Shown: positions 8,146 through 16,596 of the stretch, one piece after another
Numbering within the stretch: the first letter of the stretch is position 1
Layout of the letters: every line of letters starts with the position of its first letter
The notes under the pieces: generated by a model
What the model saw: the letters and a program-made list of their open reading frames with translations, nothing else
The model's database searches: none
What the model was told of the DNA's origin: nothing
Made by a program: the position numbers and the translations under genes
Assembly (NCBI RefSeq): GCF_009377235.1
Contig: NZ_VMNX01000071.1
Span: 1-39,886, forward strand
Origin: Streptomyces acidicola
Lineage (GTDB): Bacteria; Actinomycetota; Actinomycetes; Streptomycetales; Streptomycetaceae
DNA length: 39,886 nucleotides
Direction: 5' to 3'

Positions 8146-9461
8146 GCCCCACAGCCCACGACCCGAACCGTCCCCCCACCTCGACCGACGCGCTGCCCCT
8201 GACGGGCATCCGTGTCATCGAGCTCGGCAACTTCATCGCCGCCCCCACCGCGGGCCGCCTGCTGGCCGACTTCGGCGCCGAGGTCATCAAGATCGAGCGG
8301 CCCCGCACCGGTGACGAACTCCGCAACTGGCGCCTGTTCGCAGGCGACACCTCGATGCTGTACCGCACCATCAACCGGAACAAGAAGTCGATCGAGCTCG
8401 ACCTGCGAACCGACGAAGGCCAGGCAACGGTCCTCGAACTGGTCTCCTGTTCCGACGTCCTCATCGAGAACTTCCGCCCCGGCACCCTCGACAAGTGGGG
8501 ACTGACGCCACAAGCGCTCACCGCCGCGAACCCCGAACTCGTCGTCGCGCGCGTCTCCGCCTTCGGTCAGACCGGTCCGCTCGCCCACCGGCCCGGGTTC
8601 GCCGCCGTCGCGGAGGCGTTCGGCGGCATGCGGGAACTCGTCGGCGAGAGCGACCGGCCCCCGTCCCGGGTCGGCGTGTCCATCGGGGACTCCATCGCCG
8701 GCCTCTACGCAGCGTTCGGGGTCGTCATGTCTCTGCTGGACCACACCATGCGCAGGAGCAACGGCCTGCGGCCCTGGACGCCCATGGAACGGCACATCGA
8801 CGTGGCACTCCACGAGGCCGTGTTCTCCATGATGGAGTCCCTCGTCCCCGACTACTCCGCCCACGGCGTCCTCCGGGAACGCACCGGCGGCCGGATGCAG
8901 GGGATCGCCCCCTCCAACGCCTACGTCTGCGGCAGCGGCGACTCCGTCGTCATCGCCGGAAACGGCGACTCCATCTTCGACCGCTACATGGAGGCCATCG
9001 GGCGCCCCGACCTGCGCGACGACCCCGGTCTCGCGACCAACGCCGGCCGCTGGGCCCGACGCGACGAGCTGGACCAGGCCATCGAGTCCTGGACGAGCAA
9101 GTACCCCCGCGACGAGGTCCTCTCCATCCTGGAGGCGGCCGGTGTGCCCGCCGGGCCGATCCACACCGCGAAGGACATCGTCGACGACGAGCAGTTCGCC
9201 GCCCGCGACATGGTGCAGACACTGCCGGTCAACGTCGCCGGGGAGACCCGCCACGTCGCGTTCCCCGGCATCGTGCCCGTGCTGGACCAGCGGTCCGTCC
9301 CGGTCTCCCATCCGGGCCCGGACCTCGGTGAACACACCCACGAGATCGTCTCCGAGCTGCTCGCGCGTCCGTGCAACTGCCGGGCGTGCCTGGAGGCCAT
9401 AGACGAACTCGGCGACGCCGCCGAGCAGGACGCCGACGCGGGAGACACGGCCGTTCGATAG
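8142..9461 (+). CDS. class III (CaiB/BaiF) CoA-transferase
   Basis: A 439-residue class III CoA-transferase. LTGIRVIELGNFIAAPTAGR, then LLADFGAEVIKIERP, then LIENFRPGTLDKWGL are the family's N-terminal blocks, and SIGDSIAGLYAAFGV supplies the catalytic Asp183. These enzymes move CoA between carboxylic acids through an aspartyl thioester. Overlap with the HMG-CoA-lyase gene suggests that it makes the lyase substrate. SUGCT, which activates free 3-hydroxy-3-methylglutarate with succinyl-CoA, belongs to the same family and provides a precedent. The C-terminus has an extra tail with a CNCRAC motif (about residues 411-416), an uncommon cysteine cluster for this family. The actual substrate is unknown. 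Confidence 0.92.
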   Translation: MSPTAHDPNRPPTSTDALPLTGIRVIELGNFIAAPTAGRLLADFGAEVIKIERPRTGDELRNWRLFAGDTSMLYRTINRNKKSIELDLRTDEGQATVLELVSCSDVLIENFRPGTLDKWGLTPQALTAANPELVVARVSAFGQTGPLAHRPGFAAVAEAFGGMRELVGESDRPPSRVGVSIGDSIAGLYAAFGVVMSLLDHTMRRSNGLRPWTPMERHIDVALHEAVFSMMESLVPDYSAHGVLRERTGGRMQGIAPSNAYVCGSGDSVVIAGNGDSIFDRYMEAIGRPDLRDDPGLATNAGRWARRDELDQAIESWTSKYPRDEVLSILEAAGVPAGPIHTAKDIVDDEQFAARDMVQTLPVNVAGETRHVAFPGIVPVLDQRSVPVSHPGPDLGEHTHEIVSELLARPCNCRACLEAIDELGDAAEQDADAGDTAVR

Positions 9462-9511
9462 CGTCCGCGCGCACCCGATCCCACCCGCCACCGAGAAGAA
9501 GCAGCGCACCC

Positions 9512-11875
9512 ATGACACCTCCCCCACCGGCCACCACCACGCCGACGACCGTGCCGGACCAGTCCACCGGCGGAGCAGATGTCGCCGCTCTGCGTGACAT
9601 CTCCCGACGAGTGCTGTGGCTCTCCGCCGCCATCGTCGACGCCGCCAACCGCGGGCGCCATAACGAGACCGGTATCAAGGTCGGCGGGCACCAGGCGTCG
9701 TCTGCCTCCATGGTCGACATCATGGTGGCCCTGTGGTTCCACCACCTGACCGACCTGGACCGGGTGTCGGTCAAGCCGCACGCGTCACCGGTCCTGCACG
9801 CCATCAACTACCTGCTCGGCGACCTCGACCCGAAGTACCTGACGACGCTCCGGGCGAAGAACGGCCTCCAGTCCTACCCGTCGCGCGTCAAGGACCCCGG
9901 CACGGTCGACTTCTCCACCGGGTCGGTCGGCATCGGCGCGACGGCGGCCCTGTGGGCGGCCATCGCGCACCGCTATCTCGCGTCCCAGTTCCCCGGTACG
10001 CCGCCCGCGGGCCGGTTCGTGAGCCTGCTCGGCGACGCGGAACTCGACGAGGGCGCCATCTGGGAGGCGGTCGCAGACCCGCAGGTGTCGAACCTGGGCG
10101 AGCTGCTGTGGGTGGTCGACCTGAACCGGCAGTCGCTGGACCGGATCGTGCCCGACATCCAGATCACCCGGCTCCAGGGCATGTTCGCCGCGGCCGGCTG
10201 GCAGGTCGTCGTCCTGAAGTGGGGCCGCACCATCAGCGAGCTGTTCGCGCGTCCCGGCGGAGAGGAGTTGCGGCGCCGTCTCGAGGAGATGCCCAACGAG
10301 GAGTACCAGAGGATCCTCCGGGTCGACTCCTCCGAGATCGCCGCACGCCTCGTCGGGGAGAACGACTCCGGCGAACTCCGGTCGCTGCTGGACTCCCTGA
10401 CCGCGGCCCAGCTCTCGACCGCGGTGCGCGACCTCGGCGGGCACGATCTCGGGCTCCTGGTCGACACGTTCGACGGCGTCGACACGCACCGGCCCACGGT
10501 TGTGTTCGCCTACACCGTCAAGGGCCACGGGCTGCCCACCGAGGGGCACCCGAACAACCACTCCGCGCTGCTGACCGAGGCGCAGATGCGGTCCCTGGCC
10601 GAGTCGTGCGGGGTCCGCCTCGAGGACCCGTGGCGCACGTTCGACACCGGTACGGCGGCGGCCGAGGTGTGCGACCGGCGCGGACAGCTGCTCCGGCGTT
10701 CGCCCCACACGCCGTCCGCGCCCGTCCCGGTGCCGACCTCGCTCGGGCACCCGCACCGCAAGACCTCCTCGACCCAGGCCGCGCTCGGCCGGCTCCTGGC
10801 CGACCTGGTGCGCGACGCCCCGGAGGCGACGGCCCGAGTGGTGACGTGCAGCCCCGATGTCGCGTCGTCGACGAACCTCGGCGGCTGGATCAACAAGACC
10901 GGGGTGTGGTCCATCGCGGAACGACACGACTGGTTCGCCGACGACACCGACCGTGTCCTGCGGTGGTCGGAGGTCCGGAACGGTCAGCACCTCGAACTCG
11001 GCATCGCCGAGGTGAACCTGGTGTCGCTCGCCGGCGAGCTGGGCGCGACATGGTCCCGGTGGGGTCAACGGCTCATCCCCATAGCGACCCTGTACGACCC
11101 GTTCGTGTCACGTGCCCTGGAACCGTGGAGCTACGGCATCTACGCCGGCGGGCAGTCCATCCTGGTCGGCACCCCGTCCGGAGTGACGCTGGCCCCCGAG
11201 GGCGGCGCCCACCAGTCCATCACGACACCGTCGATCGGTCTGGAGCAGCCGTCCTGTGTCGCGTGGGAACCGGCGTTCGCTCAGGACCTCGAGTGGTGCT
11301 TCCTGCACGCGATGAACCAGGTCGGCGTCCCCGGTGGCACCTCCGCCTATTTCCGGCTCTCGACGCGGCCCGTCGACCCCGCGCTGGCGCTGCTCCCGGA
11401 GGACCCGGCGCTGCTGGAGCGGCGGCGCCTGCAGGCGGTGGCCGGCGGATACCGTCTCCGGGCACCGGGCCCGGCGCCGGAGCAGATCACGCTGGTCGGT
11501 GTCGGGGCGATCATGCCGGAGGTGGTCGCCGCGGCCGACGCCCTGGCGGAGCTGGGGATCGGGGCCGGGGTCGTCTGCCTCACCAGCCCCGACCTGGTGT
11601 TCCGGTCGTTCCAGCAGCGTGGGTCGCGGACCGCCGGCGGCGGGTCCGACATCATCGACGAGCTGTTCCCGCCGCACCGCCCGGCGCCGCTGGTCACCGT
11701 CCTGGACGGGCACCCGCACACACTGTCCTACCTCGCGGGCGCCCGCGGGGACCGCATCCGGTGCCTGGGGGTGACCGAGTTCGGACAGTCGTCGGACCTG
11801 GCCGACGCGTACAAGCTGCACGGTATCGGCACCGAGGCCATCCTCGACGCGGCGCTGACGCTGCTGGGCCGGTAG
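9512..11875 (+). CDS. AceE-like thiamine-diphosphate enzyme (transketolase / 2-oxoacid dehydrogenase E1 fold)
   Basis: A 787-residue protein with the three-domain layout of homodimeric pyruvate dehydrogenase E1. It has an N-terminal ThDP domain with the metal motif GDAELDEG continuing into VVDLNRQSLD, the block PTVVFAYTVKGHGLPTEGHP plus NNHSALLTEAQM, a central pyrimidine-binding domain (EVNLVSLAGELGA), and a C-terminal transketolase-like domain. AceE itself is about 890 residues, so this is a shorter variant. No lipoyl E2 or E3 gene is nearby. It may therefore decarboxylate or ligate a 2-oxo acid, act as a ketol-transferring enzyme, or borrow the chromosomal E2. I chose ATG 9512 because the longer upstream frame is Arg-rich and overlaps the CoA-transferase. 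A double hairpin follows its stop. Confidence 0.85.
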   Translation: MTPPPPATTTPTTVPDQSTGGADVAALRDISRRVLWLSAAIVDAANRGRHNETGIKVGGHQASSASMVDIMVALWFHHLTDLDRVSVKPHASPVLHAINYLLGDLDPKYLTTLRAKNGLQSYPSRVKDPGTVDFSTGSVGIGATAALWAAIAHRYLASQFPGTPPAGRFVSLLGDAELDEGAIWEAVADPQVSNLGELLWVVDLNRQSLDRIVPDIQITRLQGMFAAAGWQVVVLKWGRTISELFARPGGEELRRRLEEMPNEEYQRILRVDSSEIAARLVGENDSGELRSLLDSLTAAQLSTAVRDLGGHDLGLLVDTFDGVDTHRPTVVFAYTVKGHGLPTEGHPNNHSALLTEAQMRSLAESCGVRLEDPWRTFDTGTAAAEVCDRRGQLLRRSPHTPSAPVPVPTSLGHPHRKTSSTQAALGRLLADLVRDAPEATARVVTCSPDVASSTNLGGWINKTGVWSIAERHDWFADDTDRVLRWSEVRNGQHLELGIAEVNLVSLAGELGATWSRWGQRLIPIATLYDPFVSRALEPWSYGIYAGGQSILVGTPSGVTLAPEGGAHQSITTPSIGLEQPSCVAWEPAFAQDLEWCFLHAMNQVGVPGGTSAYFRLSTRPVDPALALLPEDPALLERRRLQAVAGGYRLRAPGPAPEQITLVGVGAIMPEVVAAADALAELGIGAGVVCLTSPDLVFRSFQQRGSRTAGGGSDIIDELFPPHRPAPLVTVLDGHPHTLSYLAGARGDRIRCLGVTEFGQSSDLADAYKLHGIGTEAILDAALTLLGR

Positions 11876-11880
11876 ACCGG

Positions 11881-11968
11881 CGGGACCGCCCCGGCGGTCC
11901 CGGGCCCGCGGCGCACCCATCCACGGCCGTGGCGGCCCCCCGACTCGGTCGGGGCCGCCACGGCCGTG
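11881..11968. terminator. double hairpin terminator
   Basis: The first hairpin is GGGACCGCC-CC-GGCGGTCCC (11882-11901). The second has perfect 18-base arms (11922-11939 and 11951-11968) around an 11-base loop. It lies 5 bases after the stop of the AceE-like gene and ends the first operon of the cluster. Confidence 0.8.
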
Positions 11969-12246
11969 TTCGCTTTCCCGGGGAACGCCGCCCGTGGACA
12001 CCCGCGGCTGGACTTGGGGGACGCGCCCGCCGACGAGTCCGGCCGTGGCGCACCGTGCCACGTGAGCCGTACCAGGCGGCTACCGGGTGTCCTCGCCGCC
12101 GTCGGGGAGCCGACCAGGGCACCCTCACACCATCCACCGTCTCCGGTGTCCGCCGACTACCGGAGCGGGTGCACGGCCGGCCTCCGTGGCGCCGGGCAGG
12201 TGACGGACCGGCGGTACCGGAACGGTTTTGGGATGGTTCCGCGCTC

Positions 12247-12282
12247 AGCGGATAGTCGGCCGCCGCCGGTGGCTTCTAGGGT
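12247..12282 (+). promoter_or_regulatory. candidate AraC-gene promoter with AGCGGATAG box
   Basis: AGCGGATAG (12247-12255) lies 21 bases upstream of the -10-like TAGGGT (12277-12282). The same 9-mer is spaced 20 bases from TAGCGT in front of the aldehyde dehydrogenase gene. GGATGGTTC at 12231 is a similar, weaker half-site. A site for the AraC protein encoded just downstream is the natural inference. Confidence 0.45.
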
Positions 12283-12346
12283 GACGGTCCCGCGGCTATA
12301 TTTCGCGGGCTTCACGACACGGCAGATGTCCCCCGGAGGGGGTCCG

Positions 12347-13315
12347 ATGGAGTACCTGGCGTCTGCTCCGGTGACCGACACGCACAGCCTGGAAGAGGCC
12401 CGCGAGGCGGTCAGCCGGATCTACCTGCCCCACGAACTGGTCGGCCCGAAAGACGCGATAAACATGCGTCTCAACGCCCTCAGTGACCGAAACATGACGT
12501 TGGGCTACCTCACCTACCAGGCCGAGGCAGAGCTCACGATGCCCGCGACCGAGTACTGCTACCACGTCAACCTGACCATCAGCGGTGAGACAACCGCCTC
12601 CCGCAGCGACGGCCGCCGCGAACACACCGTGGCCGATCGGAGTGGCGTGGTGCTGTCCCCGGTACAGACGAACGTGGTGAGATGGAGCCCCGAGGCCGAG
12701 CAGCTCATCCTGAAGATCCCGCGCAGTAGCCTCGAGTCGCACCTCTCGGATCTGCTCGGACAGCCGGTCACCGCGGTCATCGACTTCGACTTCGGCCTCG
12801 ACCTGACCACCGCCTCCGGGCGCGCCCTGCTGCGGTCGGTGCAGTTCCTCGCGACCGAGCTCGACAACCCCGCCGGGCTGGCGGCGATGCCGCTCGCGCG
12901 TGAGCAGCTGGAGGCGTACGTCCTCACGTCGCTGCTGCACGCCGGCCGCCACCAGTTCAGTGCCGCGCTGGCCGGTAACGAGGACACACGCCGTCTCGGC
13001 CGGCTGTCCTCGGTGGTGGCCTACATCGAGGAGCACGCGGACCGGGAGATAACGCCCGAGAGTCTCGCCCGGGTCGGCTGTGTCAGCGTCCGCACCCTCC
13101 ATGCCGCGTTCCAGGACCAGCTCGGCGAGTCCCCGATGGCGTACGTGCGTCGCATCCGGTTGAGCAAGGCCCGCGCCGAACTGCTGCGCAGCGACCCCCA
13201 GAAGACCCGTGTCGCGGACATCGCCATGCGCTGGGGGTTCTTCCACCAGTCACGGTTCGCCCAGCAGTACCGGCACCAGTTCAACGAGCTGCCTTCCGTC
13301 ACGCTCCAGCGCTGA
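12347..13315 (+). CDS. AraC-family transcriptional regulator
   Basis: A 322-residue regulator. The N-terminal about 200 residues resemble the AraC_binding_2 sensor domain found in regulators of aromatic and amine catabolism such as FeaR/XylS relatives. The C-terminal about 100 residues hold two helix-turn-helix motifs: ITPESLARVGCVSVRTLHAAFQ, then the block TRVADIAMRWGFFHQSRFAQQYRHQF. ATG 12347 has GGAGGGGG 5 bases upstream; the longer upstream frame would run through the promoter and the terminator of the preceding operon. It stands between the two halves of the catabolic cluster and shares a promoter box with the aldehyde dehydrogenase gene, so it is the likely activator of both and of itself. 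The inducer is unknown. Confidence 0.93.
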   Translation: MEYLASAPVTDTHSLEEAREAVSRIYLPHELVGPKDAINMRLNALSDRNMTLGYLTYQAEAELTMPATEYCYHVNLTISGETTASRSDGRREHTVADRSGVVLSPVQTNVVRWSPEAEQLILKIPRSSLESHLSDLLGQPVTAVIDFDFGLDLTTASGRALLRSVQFLATELDNPAGLAAMPLAREQLEAYVLTSLLHAGRHQFSAALAGNEDTRRLGRLSSVVAYIEEHADREITPESLARVGCVSVRTLHAAFQDQLGESPMAYVRRIRLSKARAELLRSDPQKTRVADIAMRWGFFHQSRFAQQYRHQFNELPSVTLQR

Positions 13316-13437
13316 CCGGCCTCGTCCAGGGGCGCCGGAGCCGACGATGGTCCGGCGCCGTTCCGCCATGCCCGCACATCGGGGCCGCGGAACACGGATC
13401 GGTCAACTCTGCACTGAACGGCCCTTGCCCGTCAGTG

Positions 13438-13472
13438 AGCGGATAGGAGCCAGCCGCCACCCTTCTTAGCGT
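13438..13472 (+). promoter_or_regulatory. candidate aldehyde dehydrogenase operon promoter with AGCGGATAG box
   Basis: AGCGGATAG (13438-13446), a 20-base spacer, then TAGCGT (13467-13472) as -10. The arrangement matches that upstream of the AraC gene almost base for base in spacing. Confidence 0.45.
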
Positions 13473-13523
13473 TTCGTGCGACATCCACAACGCTCCGACT
13501 CACAGCTGAGGAGACCGAATATC

Positions 13524-15011
13524 GTGTCTCATCCCTCCTCCGACCTCGAGACGTTCAAGCTGTTCATCAACGGCGAGTCCGTCGACGCGATCTCCGGAAA
13601 GACCTTCGAGTCCCTCAACCCCTACACCGGCCAGCCGTGGGCGAGGATCGCCGACGGCGGCCCGGAGGACATCGACGTCGCCGTGCGCGCGGCGCGCGCG
13701 GCGTTCGAAGGCGAGTGGGGCAACAAGAGCGGCTTCGAGCGATCCGACATCCTGCGCTCGATCGCCGACGCCATCACCGCGAACGCCGAGCGGCTCGCGC
13801 TGCTGGAGGTACGCGACTCCGGCAAGCTCATGCGTGAGATGCTCGGCCAGCTCAACGGGCTCGGGCGCTGGTACAGCTACTTCGCCGGTCTTGCCGACAA
13901 GCTCGAGGGCAAGACCGTTCCCGCGCTGAACCCGCAGACCTACTTCGGTTACACCCTCCGGCAGCCCGTCGGGGTGGTCGGCGCCATCACGCCGTGGAAC
14001 AGCCCCCTGCTGCTCCTGACGTTCAAGCTCGCGCCGCTGCTGGCGGCCGGCTGCACCGCCGTGGTGAAACCGTCGGAGCACTCGCCGGCCTCGACGGTCG
14101 CCTTCGCCGAGATCCTCACCGCGGCCGGCCTGCCCGCCGGTGCCCTGAACGTCGTCACCGGCTGGGACCGCTCCACCGGAGAGGCGCTCGCCTCGCACAC
14201 GGGTGTCGACAAGATCGCGTTCACCGGCTCGACCGCGACCGGCGCGAAGGTCGCGCAGGCCGCGGTCGCGAACATCAACAGGGTGACCCTCGAACTCGGC
14301 GGCAAGTCGCCGCAGATCGTGTTCCCCGACGCCGACCTGGACGCCGTCGCCAACGGACTCGTCGCCGGCGTGTTCGCCGCGACCGGGCAGACGTGCATGG
14401 CCGGTTCCCGGCTCATCGTGCACGAGTCGGTGAAGGACGAACTGGTGGCCAAGGTCGTCGAGCGCGCCAACGCCATCAAGCAGGGCGATCCCACGGAGGC
14501 CGAGACCGAGATGGGGCCGGTCGCGAATCGTCCCCAGTACACGAAGGTCCTCGAGTTCCTGGATGGCGCGCGGGCCGAGGGCGCGACCATCGCGTGCGGC
14601 GGCGGGCCGAACACCGAACTCGGCGGCCTGTTCGTCCGCCCGACCGTGGTGCTCGCCGGTCCCGACAAGACCATCGTGCGCGAGGAGGTGTTCGGCCCGG
14701 TCCTCGCCGCCTACACGTTCACCGACGAGGCCGACGCCATCGCCCTGGCCAACGACACCCCGTACGGCCTGGCCGGAGCCGTCTGGACCAAGGACGTGCA
14801 CCGGGCCCACCGGATCGCCGCGGCCGTGCGCGCCGGCACGATCTGGATCAACGCCTACCGGGTCGTCACCCCCAATATGCCGTTCGGTGGCTTCGGCAGC
14901 TCCGGCATCGGCCGCGAGAACGGCTCCGACGCCGTGAATGAGTACCTGGAGAACAAGTCCGTCCTGGTCGAACTGACCGGCGGCACCCGCGACCCGTTCA
15001 AGATGGGCTGA
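13524..15011 (+). CDS. NAD(P)-dependent aldehyde dehydrogenase
   Basis: A 495-residue ALDH-superfamily enzyme with all catalytic residues: Asn159 in TPWNSPLL, Lys182 in VVKPSEHSP, FTGSTATGAKV for the cofactor, Glu257 in LELGGKSPQ and the nucleophile Cys291 in GQTCMAGSR. The C-terminal PFGGFGSSGIGRENG is also intact. It oxidises an aldehyde to the carboxylate. GTG 13524 has GAGGAG about 9 bases upstream. It begins the second transcription unit, followed by the monooxygenase and two hydrolases, and probably oxidises an aldehyde released by their action before CoA activation. The substrate cannot be told from sequence; it does not look like a methylmalonate-semialdehyde (CoA-acylating) enzyme. 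Confidence 0.93.
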   Translation: MSHPSSDLETFKLFINGESVDAISGKTFESLNPYTGQPWARIADGGPEDIDVAVRAARAAFEGEWGNKSGFERSDILRSIADAITANAERLALLEVRDSGKLMREMLGQLNGLGRWYSYFAGLADKLEGKTVPALNPQTYFGYTLRQPVGVVGAITPWNSPLLLLTFKLAPLLAAGCTAVVKPSEHSPASTVAFAEILTAAGLPAGALNVVTGWDRSTGEALASHTGVDKIAFTGSTATGAKVAQAAVANINRVTLELGGKSPQIVFPDADLDAVANGLVAGVFAATGQTCMAGSRLIVHESVKDELVAKVVERANAIKQGDPTEAETEMGPVANRPQYTKVLEFLDGARAEGATIACGGGPNTELGGLFVRPTVVLAGPDKTIVREEVFGPVLAAYTFTDEADAIALANDTPYGLAGAVWTKDVHRAHRIAAAVRAGTIWINAYRVVTPNMPFGGFGSSGIGRENGSDAVNEYLENKSVLVELTGGTRDPFKMG

Positions 15012-15126
15012 CCGAGCCCGTTCCCTCCCCTGGCGCGACCCGCCTCCGCGAGCCGCGCCGCCCTTCCGAACCCTCGAGAGCACGACTCCCCCCGTGCGAG
15101 GCGAACCAGAGAACCAAGGAGACGTC

Positions 15127-16305
15127 ATGACCACCCTCACCGCGAACGAGAGGCTCGGTCTCGCCGGCACCGACCAGCGCCCCGACAGTGAGACCAAACC
15201 GGCTCAGGACCGCCGGGAGACGAACCCGCTGCTCAACGACCAGCCGATGAAGCTCGGTCTGTTCGGCACCAACTGCTCCTACGGCCTCATCGTGTCCCAT
15301 GCGCCGTCCTCGTACGAGATCACCTGGGAGCACACGAAGTCCATCGCGCGGCAGGCCGACGAGATGGGCCTGGAAGCCATGGTCCCGGTCGCTCGCTGGA
15401 AGGGCTTCGGCGGTTCGACCAACTTCAACGGCAACTGCTTCGAGACGTACACCTGGGCGGCCGGCATCGCCGAGGCCACCGAGAACATCGCAGTGGCGGC
15501 GACCTCGCACCTGCCGACCGTGCACCCCATCGTGGCGGCCAAGGCCGCGACCACCATCGACCGTATCTCCGGCGGCCGGTTCGCCCTGAACCTGGTCATG
15601 GGCTGGGTTCCGCCGGAGATGGAGATGTTCGGCGGTGAGCAGCGACAGCACGACGAGCGGTACGCGTTCGGGCAGGAGTGGATCGACTACGCGATGCGCC
15701 TCTGGTCCGAACCGGGCAGCTTCGACGTGGCCGGCAAGTACTTCGAGGGCCGGGACGTGGAGGCGTACCCGAAGCCGCACCAGGGTCCCCACCCGGTGCT
15801 GATGAACGCGGGCAACTCGCCCGCCGGCATCGACTACTCGGCCCGGAACGTCGACATCAACTTCGCCAGCCTCGACACGCTGGAGAACGTCAAGACGTAC
15901 ACCGAGAAGGTCCGCAACAAGGCTCGCGACGACTACCAGCGCGCCATCGACGTGATGACCTACGGCCTCGTGGTCGTCCGGGACACCGAGAAGGAGGCCA
16001 AGGCGGCCTTCCAGCAGGTCGTCGACGAGGGCGACTGGGATGCGGCGGGCAACGTCATCAAGATTGCGCTCTCCGGGGCGAGCCAGTCCTTCGAGCACGC
16101 CAGGGAGATGTCGGAGCGCTTCATCGCCGGCTGGGGAGGCTACCCGCTCGTCGGCACCCCGGAGCAGGTCGTCCAGGGCATGAAGGAGCTGAACGAAGCT
16201 GGCATGGGCGGCATGATCATGGGGCTCATCGACCCGAACGAGGAGCTGCCCATGTTCAAGGAGCAGGTCCTGCCGCTCATGATCGAGGCGGGCATCCGCC
16301 ACTGA
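15127..16305 (+). CDS. luciferase-like (LLM) FMN-dependent monooxygenase, RutA/SfnG-like
   Basis: A 392-residue bacterial-luciferase-fold flavin monooxygenase. An approximately 40-residue N-terminal extension precedes the core at MKLGLFG. Visible family blocks are TTIDRISGGRFALNLVMGW, HDERYAFGQEWI, LMNAGNSPAGIDYSARN and a late GTPEQVVQGMKEL. This pattern is shared by RutA (pyrimidine oxygenase), SfnG (dimethylsulfone monooxygenase) and DszA. The group uses free FMNH2 from a separate reductase, here probably the gene at 6403, and can cleave C-N, C-S or C-C bonds or perform Baeyer-Villiger-type chemistry. AAGGAG lies 8 bases upstream of ATG 15127. It is 115 bases after the aldehyde dehydrogenase and likely co-transcribed with it. 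Substrate unknown. Confidence 0.9.
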   Translation: MTTLTANERLGLAGTDQRPDSETKPAQDRRETNPLLNDQPMKLGLFGTNCSYGLIVSHAPSSYEITWEHTKSIARQADEMGLEAMVPVARWKGFGGSTNFNGNCFETYTWAAGIAEATENIAVAATSHLPTVHPIVAAKAATTIDRISGGRFALNLVMGWVPPEMEMFGGEQRQHDERYAFGQEWIDYAMRLWSEPGSFDVAGKYFEGRDVEAYPKPHQGPHPVLMNAGNSPAGIDYSARNVDINFASLDTLENVKTYTEKVRNKARDDYQRAIDVMTYGLVVVRDTEKEAKAAFQQVVDEGDWDAAGNVIKIALSGASQSFEHAREMSERFIAGWGGYPLVGTPEQVVQGMKELNEAGMGGMIMGLIDPNEELPMFKEQVLPLMIEAGIRH

Positions 16306-16530
16306 CCGTGACCGGCCGGCCATCCCGCACGGCGCCCCTGTCCCACCGGACGGGGAGCCGTCGCCGGGGCGGACGGCCGCCCACGGACGCGCAGTACGTC
16401 ACCTGTCCGGGCCCGCCGGCCTCCAGGGCCGCGGCACGCCGTCGCCGCAGGCAGGCGCCCGGGAGCCCGATCGAGTCATCGGCGGCCCGCCGTTGCCGGC
16501 CATCGATGGATCGGGCCTTCTCTTCATTCC

Positions 16531-16550
16531 GCCGGGCGGCACCGCCCGGC
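16531..16550. repeat. palindrome between monooxygenase and first MBL gene
   Basis: GCCGGGCGG-CA-CCGCCCGGC is a perfect 9-bp inverted repeat in the 291-base gap 16306-16596. The gap shows no gene. CGATCCGCT at 16554-16562 is a reverse-strand 8/9 match to the AGCGGATAG box, so a second regulated promoter here is possible. Confidence 0.5.
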
Positions 16551-16596
16551 CAGCGATCCGCTCACAGGGACGTGAGCGACGGAAGGAACGCCTCGC

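Noticed and set aside
9733..12255. 840-codon + strand frame overlapping the AceE-like gene
   Set aside because: Arg/Pro/Gly-rich shadow of 9512-11875 with no family signature.
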